15,765 bases of DNA, from assembly GCA_024688095.1 (NCBI GenBank), contig JAILEJ010000394.1:1-15765 (forward strand). The letters run 5' to 3'. A program made the translations under genes and the position numbers. The notes below the pieces were generated by a model that did no database searches, had not been told where the DNA came from, and saw only the letters and a program-made list of their open reading frames with translations. The stretch is from Butyrivibrio sp. GTDB lineage: Bacteria; Bacillota; Clostridia; Lachnospirales; Lachnospiraceae. This document shows, one piece after another, positions 8,484 through 15,118 of the stretch. Positions within the stretch are counted from its first letter, which is position 1. Each line of letters begins with the position of its first letter.

Positions 8484-8502
8484 GGGATTTAATTTATAAT
8501 CA

Positions 8503-8510
8503 GTGAGGAT
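8503..8510 (+). promoter_or_regulatory. Ribosome binding site that decides the start of the acidic small gene
   Basis: GTGAGGAT ends directly against an ATG at 8511, which would leave only about two bases of spacing. A second in-frame ATG at 8517 is about eight bases from GAGG, which is optimal. The 8517 start is therefore preferred. Confidence 0.65.
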
Positions 8511-8516
8511 ATGACT

Positions 8517-8771
8517 ATGCATGAGTATGATGAAACAGTATTAAAATGCTTTTTGGAGAATCAGGGGCAACTATTTCCAGAGGATGTTGCTGACAGTATG
8601 GAGGCAGCAGAGGCTTTTTTGGAAGACTGTATGGCAGTTGTAGTGGATTCTGCAGAAGAAGTAGAAGAGTATTTTGAAGATGCCGGAGTCGATACTGAAG
8701 GAAGTGACGTGCTTGAAGCAGATGAGGTATTTGATATAGGTGATGGAAGATATCTTATCGTAGAAGGATGA
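8517..8771 (+). CDS. Small, strongly acidic protein of unknown function
   Basis: I do not recognise a named family. The predicted product is 84 residues from the preferred ATG at 8517 (86 from 8511). By eye it contains about 27 Asp/Glu and only two Lys/Arg (K10, R77), so the net charge is near -25. It begins MHEYDETVLKCFLENQ, has a predicted amphipathic, acidic middle (LEDCMAVVVDSAEEVEEYF) and ends with DIGDGRYLIVEG, which looks like a beta-hairpin. There are two cysteines (11 and 38). It has no signal peptide or membrane helix. Good codon structure, a fitting ribosome binding site and a terminator 66 bases after the stop support a real gene, the last of the operon. Possible roles such as a binding partner or inhibitor are inference. 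Confidence 0.75.
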   Translation: MHEYDETVLKCFLENQGQLFPEDVADSMEAAEAFLEDCMAVVVDSAEEVEEYFEDAGVDTEGSDVLEADEVFDIGDGRYLIVEG

Positions 8772-8837
8772 TTTTGAAATAATCTGTTATCAGAGAAGAT
8801 GTCAGTAATTTCATACAGAATAATAATATGTGGTGAT

Positions 8838-8876
8838 ATGATCAGCATGCCTAATTGGTGTGCTGGTCATTTTTTA
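8838..8876 (+). terminator. Rho-independent terminator of the pheA-ppk1-maf operon
   Basis: A 14-bp stem (8838-8851 with 8857-8870, three G-U pairs) with loop TAATT is followed directly by TTTTTATTTA. It closes the 7.1-kb run of plus-strand genes that begins at the promoter near 1640. The rest of the spacer (8772-8837) shows nothing else that I can support. Confidence 0.85.
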
Positions 8877-8939
8877 TTTAATATGAGCCTGTTTTGGGAT
8901 GTTCTGATATGCTGCTTGTATAATATGGAAAAGATAGCA

Positions 8940-8967
8940 TTGACATATTAAGCCATGATTGTATAAA
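8940..8967 (+). promoter_or_regulatory. Promoter of the TVP38/TMEM64-family gene
   Basis: A perfect TTGACA -35 (8940-8945) and TATAAA -10 (8962-8967) are separated by 16 bases. The -10 is about 33 bases before the TTG start. A second TATAAT at 8919-8924, with TTGGGA 19 bases upstream, could be an additional weaker promoter. Confidence 0.7.
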
Positions 8968-9000
8968 CTTGATAAAGAAATTTGACAGGGGAGAAGAGTT

Positions 9001-9708
9001 TTGAAATTTAAGATATCAAAGGGAAATGTATTCAGGTTAATAATGATAATAGTGGCAATTGCGATTGTCATATATACGATCAGTACTTTTACACCTGAAT
9101 TTTATGCTGTATTAAAAAGTGGAAATCTGGAAGAGATGGAGACTTTTATTGAACAGAATGGGAAAGAAGGAATATGGGTTTTGGTACTATTACAGGTTAT
9201 TCAGACAATAACCATTTTCTTTCCTGGTGTTCCGATTTATATGTGTTCCGGTATAGTATATGGAAAGCTTTTGGGAACAATTATCTGTTATCTTACTTAT
9301 GTGGCATCAAATATGGGAGTTTATCTGGTTGTGCGTGAGCTTAGACGCAGAACTAATGCAATAATTCAGGATGGCAGTACTTCAAGAGTTGAGATGATAG
9401 CAAGCAAAACAAAATACCCGGATTTGTTTATTATGCTGCTATGTGTTATACCTGTTATTCCAAATGGAATGATTCCATATGTTGCCGTCAGGGCAGGAAT
9501 ATCTGCCGGAAAGTTTTTCAGAGCAGTTGCTGTTGGATGTATACCGGGTATTTTCTTATTTGTATGCTTTGGTGATCTTCTCTTTAGTGAGTACTTCATA
9601 ATACTTATTGTTGCGGTTTTGGCATTTGCTGTAATTGCTGTTCTTACAGGTTTGCTGATACGCCCTAAGATTATGGCTTTTATAGAAAAGCACTTTGGAG
9701 AAAACTGA
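9001..9708 (+). CDS. TVP38/TMEM64-family (VTT/DedA-like) membrane protein
   Basis: This is a 235-residue polytopic membrane protein with about six hydrophobic segments (near 12-30, 56-74, 78-100, 140-158, 174-193 and 199-220). The central region carries the pattern of the SNARE-associated/VTT domain (PF09335). It shows FFPGVPIYMCSGIVYG (73-88), an ASNMGVYLVVR helix (102-112), and the re-entrant PVIPNGMIPYVAVRAG (151-166) followed by KFFRAVAVGCIPG. Members of this superfamily are linked to lipid scrambling or transport across membranes, but the substrate here is unknown. The start is TTG: AGGGGAGAAG precedes it at the right distance, the next in-frame ATG (codon 15) lies inside the first helix, and there is a strong promoter upstream. 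It ends 13 bases from the convergent HAD gene. Confidence 0.88.
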   Translation: MKFKISKGNVFRLIMIIVAIAIVIYTISTFTPEFYAVLKSGNLEEMETFIEQNGKEGIWVLVLLQVIQTITIFFPGVPIYMCSGIVYGKLLGTIICYLTYVASNMGVYLVVRELRRRTNAIIQDGSTSRVEMIASKTKYPDLFIMLLCVIPVIPNGMIPYVAVRAGISAGKFFRAVAVGCIPGIFLFVCFGDLLFSEYFIILIVAVLAFAVIAVLTGLLIRPKIMAFIEKHFGEN

Positions 9709-9721
9709 TTTTAAAATATTG

Positions 9722-10528
9722 TCATCCTATAAGAAATGGAACAAGGCCGTCGTTGTCATTGTCAGTTGCAGTGATAACGTCGGCTTTTTCTTTTACCATA
9801 TCAGTTGCATTTAACATTGCAATACCCGTGCCGGCAGCCTCTATCATAGATATATCATTTTGTTCATCGCCTGCAGCAAGTGAATTTGATACAGGAATAT
9901 CAAGATACTGGCAAAGGCGGATTACGGCGCTTCCTTTTCCTGCATTCTTGTTAAATATTTCAAGATAGTAGGGATTAGAATATAAAAGTGTCAGTATATC
10001 TCCATATTTATTTGTGATTTCCTGTCGGAAGGCCTCAATCTTATCATGATCATGGAGTTCTATTGCAATAAGTTTGCAAGGATCAAAACTTAGTTCTGAA
10101 CAAACGTCACTGGTAAATAAAACAGGAGATTTAATAACTCTTCTATAATATTTTAATTCTTCATCATCTTTGTTTGCCAGTATGTGGGTATCGTTATAGG
10201 TATGAAGGTGTATTCCTCTTTTATTAGCAATTGTGAAAATATCTGGAACAATATCAAGTGGGACACCGGTACGATATACGGTTTCCTTTTTGTCACAATC
10301 ATATATTTGAGAACCATTGAAGCCTATAATAAAGCTTCCTTTAAAAAACAGGTTTAGCTCTTCCTGGACAAGAAGGGCACTGTCAATAGCTCTTCCTGTG
10401 TTTATTGCAAAGTGGTTTCCGTTATCAGTAAAGCTTTTTAGTGCTTCATAAGTTTTTGGGGATATCTTTTTATCAGTTGTAAGAAGTGTTCCATCAAGAT
10501 CGAAGCAGAAAAGTTTTTTATTGTTCAT
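9722..10528 (-). CDS. Cof-type HAD-superfamily hydrolase
   Basis: This cytosolic phosphatase belongs to HAD subfamily IIB (Cof/YbiV-like), which acts on sugar phosphates, FMN or related small phosphates; the substrate cannot be assigned from sequence. Motif I is FDLDGTLL with D10 and D12. Motif II is NTGR with T44, motif III is the lysine K198 in NAGKGSA, and motif IV is GDEQND with D221 and D225. The C2B-type cap lies between motifs II and III (about 80-190). The length of 268 is normal. The start follows AAAAAGGAA. The last codons (DNDNDGLVPFLIG) overlap, on the other strand, a strong hairpin with T-tract that serves the convergent gene. Confidence 0.93.
   Translation of the reverse strand: MNNKKLFCFDLDGTLLTTDKKISPKTYEALKSFTDNGNHFAINTGRAIDSALLVQEELNLFFKGSFIIGFNGSQIYDCDKKETVYRTGVPLDIVPDIFTIANKRGIHLHTYNDTHILANKDDEELKYYRRVIKSPVLFTSDVCSELSFDPCKLIAIELHDHDKIEAFRQEITNKYGDILTLLYSNPYYLEIFNKNAGKGSAVIRLCQYLDIPVSNSLAAGDEQNDISMIEAAGTGIAMLNATDMVKEKADVITATDNDNDGLVPFLIG
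9746..9794 (+). terminator. Terminator of the TVP38-like gene, embedded in the opposing HAD gene
   Basis: A 16-bp stem pairs 9746-9761 with 9769-9784 (one T-T mismatch, two G-U pairs). It has a 7-base loop and is followed by TTTTTCTTTT. It is oriented for the plus strand, 38 bases after the stop of the membrane-protein gene, and lies wholly within the coding sequence of the minus-strand HAD gene. On the minus strand it lacks a T-tract, so it should not stop HAD transcription. Confidence 0.75.
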
Positions 10529-10570
10529 ATAATAATTCCTTTTTGTATCATGATTACGAGTTACATCAAT

Positions 10571-10598
10571 ATTTTAACAAGGAATTAATATTTGTCTA
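10571..10598 (-). promoter_or_regulatory. Promoter of the HAD hydrolase gene
   Basis: On the minus strand TAGACA (10593-10598) and TAAAAT (10571-10576) are 16 bases apart, and the -10 has the TGT extension. The -10 is about 43 bases from the ATG. Confidence 0.6.
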
Positions 10599-10600
10599 TG

Positions 10601-10629
10601 TTGATTTTTTTCGCTCTATTTCTTATAAT
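10601..10629 (+). promoter_or_regulatory. Promoter of the ABC-F gene
   Basis: TTGATT (10601-10606) and TATAAT (10624-10629) are exactly 17 bases apart, a near-consensus sigma-A promoter. It is back to back with the HAD promoter, the two -35 boxes being two bases apart. The leader of about 40 bases is too short for an attenuation leader of the kind seen before antibiotic-resistance ABC-F genes. Confidence 0.75.
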
Positions 10630-10676
10630 ACGAAAGGTTATGTAAATATTTATTTTGATTTTGAAAGGTTATTATA

Positions 10677-12317
10677 ATGATCAGTGCTAATGGTGTAACA
10701 CTTAGAGTTGGTAAGAAGGCTCTGTTTGAAGATGTAAATATTAAGTTTACTGAAGGAAACTGCTATGGAATCATCGGTGCAAACGGTGCCGGTAAGTCAA
10801 CATTCCTTAAGATTCTTTCAGGTCAATTGGAGACAACAAATGGTAATGTTGTAATTACAGACGGTCAGCGTCTTTCATTCCTTGAACAGGATCACTTTAA
10901 ATATGATGAGTACACTGTTCTTGATACAGTTATCATGGGTAATGCCCGTCTTTATGAAATCATGAAAGAAAAGGATGCTATTTATGCAAAAGAAGACTTT
11001 TCAGATGAAGACGGAATCAGAGCAAGTGAGCTTGAAGCTGAATTTGCTGAAATGAATGGATGGGAAGCTGAGTCTGATGCAGAAAGCTTACTTAACGGAC
11101 TGGGTGTTGGTACAGAATATCATTACAGCCTTATGAAGGATCTTGATGGTAATATTAAGGTTAAGGTACTTCTTGCCAGAGCACTGTTTGGTAATCCTGA
11201 TATTCTGCTTCTCGATGAGCCTACAAACCATTTGGATATGGATGCTATCGCATGGCTTGAGGAGTTCCTTATAAATTTTGAAAATACAGTTATTGTTGTA
11301 TCACATGACAGATATTTCCTTAATAAGGTATGTACACATATTGCTGATATTGATTATGGCAAGATTACACTCTTTACCGGTAACTATGATTTCTGGTATG
11401 AATCATCACAGCTGATGATTCGTCAGATGAAAGAAGCCAATAAGAAGAAGGAAGAGAAGATCAAGGAACTACAGGAATTTATTTCAAGATTCTCTGCTAA
11501 TGCTTCTAAATCTAAGCAGGCTACTTCAAGAAAGCGTGCTCTTGAGAAAATTGAACTTGATACAATGAAGCCTTCAAGTCGTAAGTATCCATACATTGAT
11601 TTCAGACCTGAAAGAGAAATTGGAAACGAGGTTCTTACAGTTGAGGGAATTTCAAAGACAATAAATGGCGTTAAGGTTTTGGATAATATTTCTTTTGTAG
11701 TTCAGCATGATGACAAAATTGCCTTTGTTGGTGGTAATGAGCTTGCAAAGACAACTCTTTTCCAGATACTCATGGGAGAGATGGAGCCTGATGAAGGAAC
11801 TTATAAATGGGGTGTAACAACATCTCAGGCATATTTCCCTAAGGATAATACAAAAGAGTTTGACAATGATTACAATATTACAGAATGGCTTACAGGTTAT
11901 TCTGAGATAAAGGATTCTACCTATGTTAGAGGCTTCCTTGGCCGTATGTTATTCGCAGGTGAGGATGGAGTTAAGAAGGTTAAGGTATTATCCGGTGGTG
12001 AAAAAGTAAGATGTATGCTTTCAAAGATGATGATAAGCGGTGCAAACTGTCTTGTATTTGATGAGCCTACAAACCATCTTGATATGGAGTCTATCACAGC
12101 TCTTAACAATGGTATGATCAAATTCCCTGGTGTAGAACTCTTTGCATGCAGAGATCACCAGGTTGTTCAGACTACAGCAAACAGAATAATAGAGTTTCTT
12201 CCTGATGGATCAATGGTTGATAAGCGTTCAACATATGACGAATATCTTGAAAGTGACGAAATGGCAAGAAAGCGTACTGTATATAATACAGCTGCAGATG
12301 AAGAAGAGGATGACTGA
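10677..12317 (+). CDS. ABC-F family ATPase with one canonical and one degenerate ATP site
   Basis: This cytosolic twin-ATPase protein without membrane segments is of the translation-factor type (EttA/YbiT/YkpA-like), 546 residues. NBD1 has Walker A GANGAGKST (34-42), Walker B ILLLDEPTNHLD (176-187) and H210 in VSHD. Its signature is LDGNI (156-160) instead of LSGG[QE]. A charged linker (about 245-297) corresponds to the tRNA-contacting interdomain segment. NBD2 has an intact signature LSGGE (438-442) and Walker B FDEPTNHLD (461-469). Its Walker A is GGNELAKTT (352-360) and the switch motif reads CRDH with R492 in place of histidine. The closest family by order of motifs is YbiT/YkpA; a resistance role is not indicated. 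GAAAGG lies eight bases before the ATG. Confidence 0.92.
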   Translation: MISANGVTLRVGKKALFEDVNIKFTEGNCYGIIGANGAGKSTFLKILSGQLETTNGNVVITDGQRLSFLEQDHFKYDEYTVLDTVIMGNARLYEIMKEKDAIYAKEDFSDEDGIRASELEAEFAEMNGWEAESDAESLLNGLGVGTEYHYSLMKDLDGNIKVKVLLARALFGNPDILLLDEPTNHLDMDAIAWLEEFLINFENTVIVVSHDRYFLNKVCTHIADIDYGKITLFTGNYDFWYESSQLMIRQMKEANKKKEEKIKELQEFISRFSANASKSKQATSRKRALEKIELDTMKPSSRKYPYIDFRPEREIGNEVLTVEGISKTINGVKVLDNISFVVQHDDKIAFVGGNELAKTTLFQILMGEMEPDEGTYKWGVTTSQAYFPKDNTKEFDNDYNITEWLTGYSEIKDSTYVRGFLGRMLFAGEDGVKKVKVLSGGEKVRCMLSKMMISGANCLVFDEPTNHLDMESITALNNGMIKFPGVELFACRDHQVVQTTANRIIEFLPDGSMVDKRSTYDEYLESDEMARKRTVYNTAADEEEDD

Positions 12318-12467
12318 TAGAGCATCTTAAATGATCTCTTAGGTGAGATCTGAAAATGGTATAACATCCCCTGATCATTTGCGATATGTTTTCATAGAGT
12401 TATGAATAGAGGATTGTTTATATAGGTTAAATATATCAATTTTATAAAAAGGAAGAGGATAAGCATT

Positions 12468-13340
12468 ATGACAGAGTATAGTCCTGTAAAAGAGGGAAAA
12501 GTTCGTGAAATCTATGATATAGGTGACAACCTTATCATGGTAGCTACAGATCGTATTTCAGCATTTGATGTAATCTTGAAAAATAAGGTAGTTAAGAAAG
12601 GTGCAGTGCTTACACAGATGTCCAAGTTCTGGTTCGATCTTACAAAAGATATCGTTCCAAATCATATGGTAAGTGTTGACACAAATGATATGCCTGAGTT
12701 TTTCCGTACTCCGGAGTTTACAGGTAACAGTATGCTTTGCAAAAAGCTTATAATGATCCCTGTTGAATGTATTGTTCGTGGATATATAACAGGTAGTGGA
12801 TGGGCAAGCTATAAGGAAAACGGCACAGTATGTGGAATTAAGCTTCCAGAGGGACTTAAGGAATGTGATAAGCTTCCTGAACCTATCTATACACCAAGTA
12901 CTAAGGCAGAAATTGGTGATCATGATGAGAATATTGATTTTGAGAGAAGCGTAGAAGTTCTTGAGAAGGATTTCCCTGGTCATGGACGTGAATATGCTGA
13001 AAAGATTCGTGATTATACAATCGCACTTTACAAAAAGTGTGCTGATTATGCTCTTACCAAGGGTATCATAATCGCAGATACAAAGTTTGAATTTGGTCTT
13101 AATGAAAATGGTGAAGTAGTTCTTGCAGATGAAATGCTTACACCAGATAGCAGCCGTTTCTGGCCACTTGAAGGCTATGAAGCAGGTCATTCACAGCCAT
13201 CATTTGATAAGCAGTTTGTACGTGACTGGCTTAAGGCTAATCCAGACAGCGATTATAACCTTCCACAGGATGTAATCGATAAGACAATCGAAAAATATAA
13301 AGAGGCTTATAAACTCCTTACAGGAACAGAGCTTCAGTAA
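12468..13340 (+). CDS. purC: Phosphoribosylaminoimidazole-succinocarboxamide (SAICAR) synthase, long form
   Basis: PurC joins CAIR and aspartate using ATP to make SAICAR in de novo purine synthesis. The 290-residue protein is the long, yeast Ade1-like form rather than the roughly 235-residue Bacillus form. It shows GKVREIYD (10-17), the ATDRISAFDVI nucleotide-site block (26-36), VECIVRGYITGSG (99-111), PSTKAEIGDHDENI (143-156) and the second signature IADTKFEFG (202-210), followed by LADEMLTPDSSRFW (219-232). The ATG is preceded by AAGGAAGAGGA. The 150-base upstream spacer contains only a weak promoter-like pair (TTGCGA at 12379-12384, TATGAA 16 bases on). I see no guanine-type or other known riboswitch. 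A strong terminator follows, so it is probably monocistronic, apart from other pur genes. Confidence 0.96.
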   Translation: MTEYSPVKEGKVREIYDIGDNLIMVATDRISAFDVILKNKVVKKGAVLTQMSKFWFDLTKDIVPNHMVSVDTNDMPEFFRTPEFTGNSMLCKKLIMIPVECIVRGYITGSGWASYKENGTVCGIKLPEGLKECDKLPEPIYTPSTKAEIGDHDENIDFERSVEVLEKDFPGHGREYAEKIRDYTIALYKKCADYALTKGIIIADTKFEFGLNENGEVVLADEMLTPDSSRFWPLEGYEAGHSQPSFDKQFVRDWLKANPDSDYNLPQDVIDKTIEKYKEAYKLLTGTELQ

Positions 13341-13371
13341 TATTATGATTCGCATGTAAATGATATTAAAG

Positions 13372-13412
13372 GCGGAATGGAAAATTTACAATTTAATCCA
13401 TTCCGCTTATTT
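13372..13412 (+). terminator. Rho-independent terminator of purC
   Basis: A perfect 10-bp stem (GCGGAATGGA at 13372-13381 with 13397-13406) has a 15-base loop and is followed by TTATTTTATTA. It starts 31 bases after the purC stop. Confidence 0.8.
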
Positions 13413-13437
13413 TATTACGAAAAAGCAATAAATATCT

Positions 13438-13467
13438 TTGTTATAAGCTCTTGGATAGTTGTATAAT
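13438..13467 (+). promoter_or_regulatory. Promoter of the diguanylate cyclase gene
   Basis: TTGTTA (13438-13443) and a perfect TATAAT (13462-13467) are 18 bases apart, between the purC terminator and the next ATG. Confidence 0.6.
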
Positions 13468-13498
13468 GAATCTATCACATGTTCTTTGAGGGGGAATT

Positions 13499-15094
13499 AT
13501 GAATAAAGTTTTGAATGTTTTATTATATGGTGCAGAAAAAAGCTGTAGTAATGAATATATAAATGAGAAGCAAAGGCAGCTTAATCAGAAAACTATAGGA
13601 ATAATATCGGTGCTTCTTATGATAGCCTTTATTGTTGCGTCTGTTATAACTATAGTTACAGGTGGAACGCTCAGTTATACTTTGAAAATGGAGTCTTTAT
13701 ATCTGTTTATCCCAGGTTTTTTTATTACTGCTTTTATTTATTATGCATCTCAAAAATCAAAAATTAATCTGCATATTACGATGCTTCTTTATTTTGAATG
13801 CTTTATGGCAATCATTATTATTACCTATCTTGGTACTATTAGAATTCCAAATGATAATGCCGTTTTAGTTAATGTTGCGCTTATTATTTTTTCTGTTTTT
13901 ATTCATGACAGACCTATAGATATTTATCTGTTTAATCTTATTTCTGTAACAGTTTTTATGTTTTTTTCCTATAGCTTCAAGGATGCTGAACATTTTGGGT
14001 CTGATCTTGTTAATATTATTATTACATTTATTGTTGCCTGCATTATTGCCTGGTATCAGCAGAATAAAAGATATCTCCAATGGAATTTGGATTACAAATT
14101 TGAAAGGGAGAGAGAAATTGATAAATTTGTTAATGATATGGTAAAGCTTGCAAGTGAGGCAGATATAGAGGGCAATACTATAGATAATATTCTCAAATAT
14201 ATTGGTGAATCTCTAAATGCTGAAAGGGCATATATATTTGAGGGTGAAGTAGGTGGGTATTATGATAATACCTATGAGTGGTACAAGAAAGGCACAAATT
14301 CCTATATCAGCGATCTGAAAAATATTGCTTATAAGGGAGTGCTTGATACATGGATTGAAGAATATGAAAAGTCCAATAATGTCATGATTTATGACATAGA
14401 AGAATACAAAAAAATTTCTGATACATTGTATAATATGTTAAAAGCTTTGGATATTCATACTTTGGTTACTGGACCCATACATATTGATGGTGAGATTGTT
14501 GGCTTTTATGGTGTGGACAATCCACCTATTATTGATATGGAAAAGGTTTCTGAGGTAATAGATTTTACAGAGTTTGTTTTTTCTGTACTTATCAGATACA
14601 GAAATAATACTGCTAAATTAAAAAAAGCAGGTTTTCATGATGAGCTTACAGGCCTGTCAAACAGGCATGCACTTATGGAAAAAGTGGAAGATAAGGAAAA
14701 TGATGACATAGATGATAAGGTAATTCTTATAATGTGTGATTTAAACGGCCTTAAAGAGGTAAATGATACAAAAGGTCATAAAGAAGGGGATGATTATCTT
14801 AAGCGAGGTGCTGATTGTCTTATAAGTGTTTTTGGAAAGGAATCTACCTATAGATTTGGGGGAGATGAATATCTGGTTGTCGAATGGAATCTTACAAGAG
14901 AAGAGGTTGACAGGCAGATTGAGCAGGTTAAAGAAGAACTTGAGCGTCAGGGAGTTAGTATGGCACTTGGAGTTTTGTATAAAGAACACTTTGATCAGCC
15001 AATTGATGATCTTATAAAAGAAGCTGATATGATAATGTATGAAGATAAAAAGAAGTATTATGAAATGAGCGGCAAGGATAGAAGACGAAGATAA
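13499..15094 (+). CDS. Membrane-bound GAF-GGDEF diguanylate cyclase
   Basis: The expected activity is synthesis of cyclic di-GMP from two GTP. The N-terminus (about 33-187) has six predicted membrane helices joined by short loops, a MASE-like sensor region of no family I can name. A charged helix (about 196-216) leads to a GAF-like domain (about 220-365, ending in the GEIVGFYGVDNPP strand-turn). A GGDEF domain (about 376-525) follows, with DELTGLSNRHAL (381-392), D414/N416 and the active-site motif GGDEY (454-458). The RxxD inhibitory site expected six residues upstream is absent (FGKE at 445-448), so classical product inhibition is unlikely. GAGGGGG precedes the ATG. The next gene starts 24 bases downstream, so both may share a transcript. 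Confidence 0.92.
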   Translation: MNKVLNVLLYGAEKSCSNEYINEKQRQLNQKTIGIISVLLMIAFIVASVITIVTGGTLSYTLKMESLYLFIPGFFITAFIYYASQKSKINLHITMLLYFECFMAIIIITYLGTIRIPNDNAVLVNVALIIFSVFIHDRPIDIYLFNLISVTVFMFFSYSFKDAEHFGSDLVNIIITFIVACIIAWYQQNKRYLQWNLDYKFEREREIDKFVNDMVKLASEADIEGNTIDNILKYIGESLNAERAYIFEGEVGGYYDNTYEWYKKGTNSYISDLKNIAYKGVLDTWIEEYEKSNNVMIYDIEEYKKISDTLYNMLKALDIHTLVTGPIHIDGEIVGFYGVDNPPIIDMEKVSEVIDFTEFVFSVLIRYRNNTAKLKKAGFHDELTGLSNRHALMEKVEDKENDDIDDKVILIMCDLNGLKEVNDTKGHKEGDDYLKRGADCLISVFGKESTYRFGGDEYLVVEWNLTREEVDRQIEQVKEELERQGVSMALGVLYKEHFDQPIDDLIKEADMIMYEDKKKYYEMSGKDRRRR

Positions 15095-15118
15095 ATAATT
15101 TATAAGGGGTGTAAAAAA

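Noticed and set aside
8495..8500. TATAAT before the acidic small gene, as an internal promoter
   Set aside because: No -35 at a proper distance, and transcription would start at or beyond the ribosome binding site.
9366..9599. Minus-strand open frame opposite the TVP38-like gene
   Set aside because: The plus strand encodes a clear membrane protein here; the antisense frame lacks a start signal.
10632..10645. Second GAAAGGTTAT copy followed by ATG-TAA before the ABC-F start, as a possible start-stop leader
   Set aside because: The spacing between AGG and ATG is only two bases, too short for initiation; the ten-base repeat is probably chance in AT-rich DNA.
12333..12350. GATCTC/GAGATC hairpin after the ABC-F gene
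   Set aside because: Only six base pairs, no T-tract after it, so I cannot call it a terminator; it may be a weak 3' structure.
12318..12467. Riboswitch or PurR-type control region before purC
   Set aside because: I looked for guanine- and ykkC-type conserved cores and saw none; the spacer is plain AT-rich sequence with one weak promoter-like pair.
12558..13190. Long minus-strand open frame (210 codons) opposite purC
   Set aside because: It is antisense to a strongly conserved gene, has no ribosome binding site or plausible domain, and its Cys/Ile/Phe/Lys-rich composition is what reverse-complemented AT-rich coding DNA gives.
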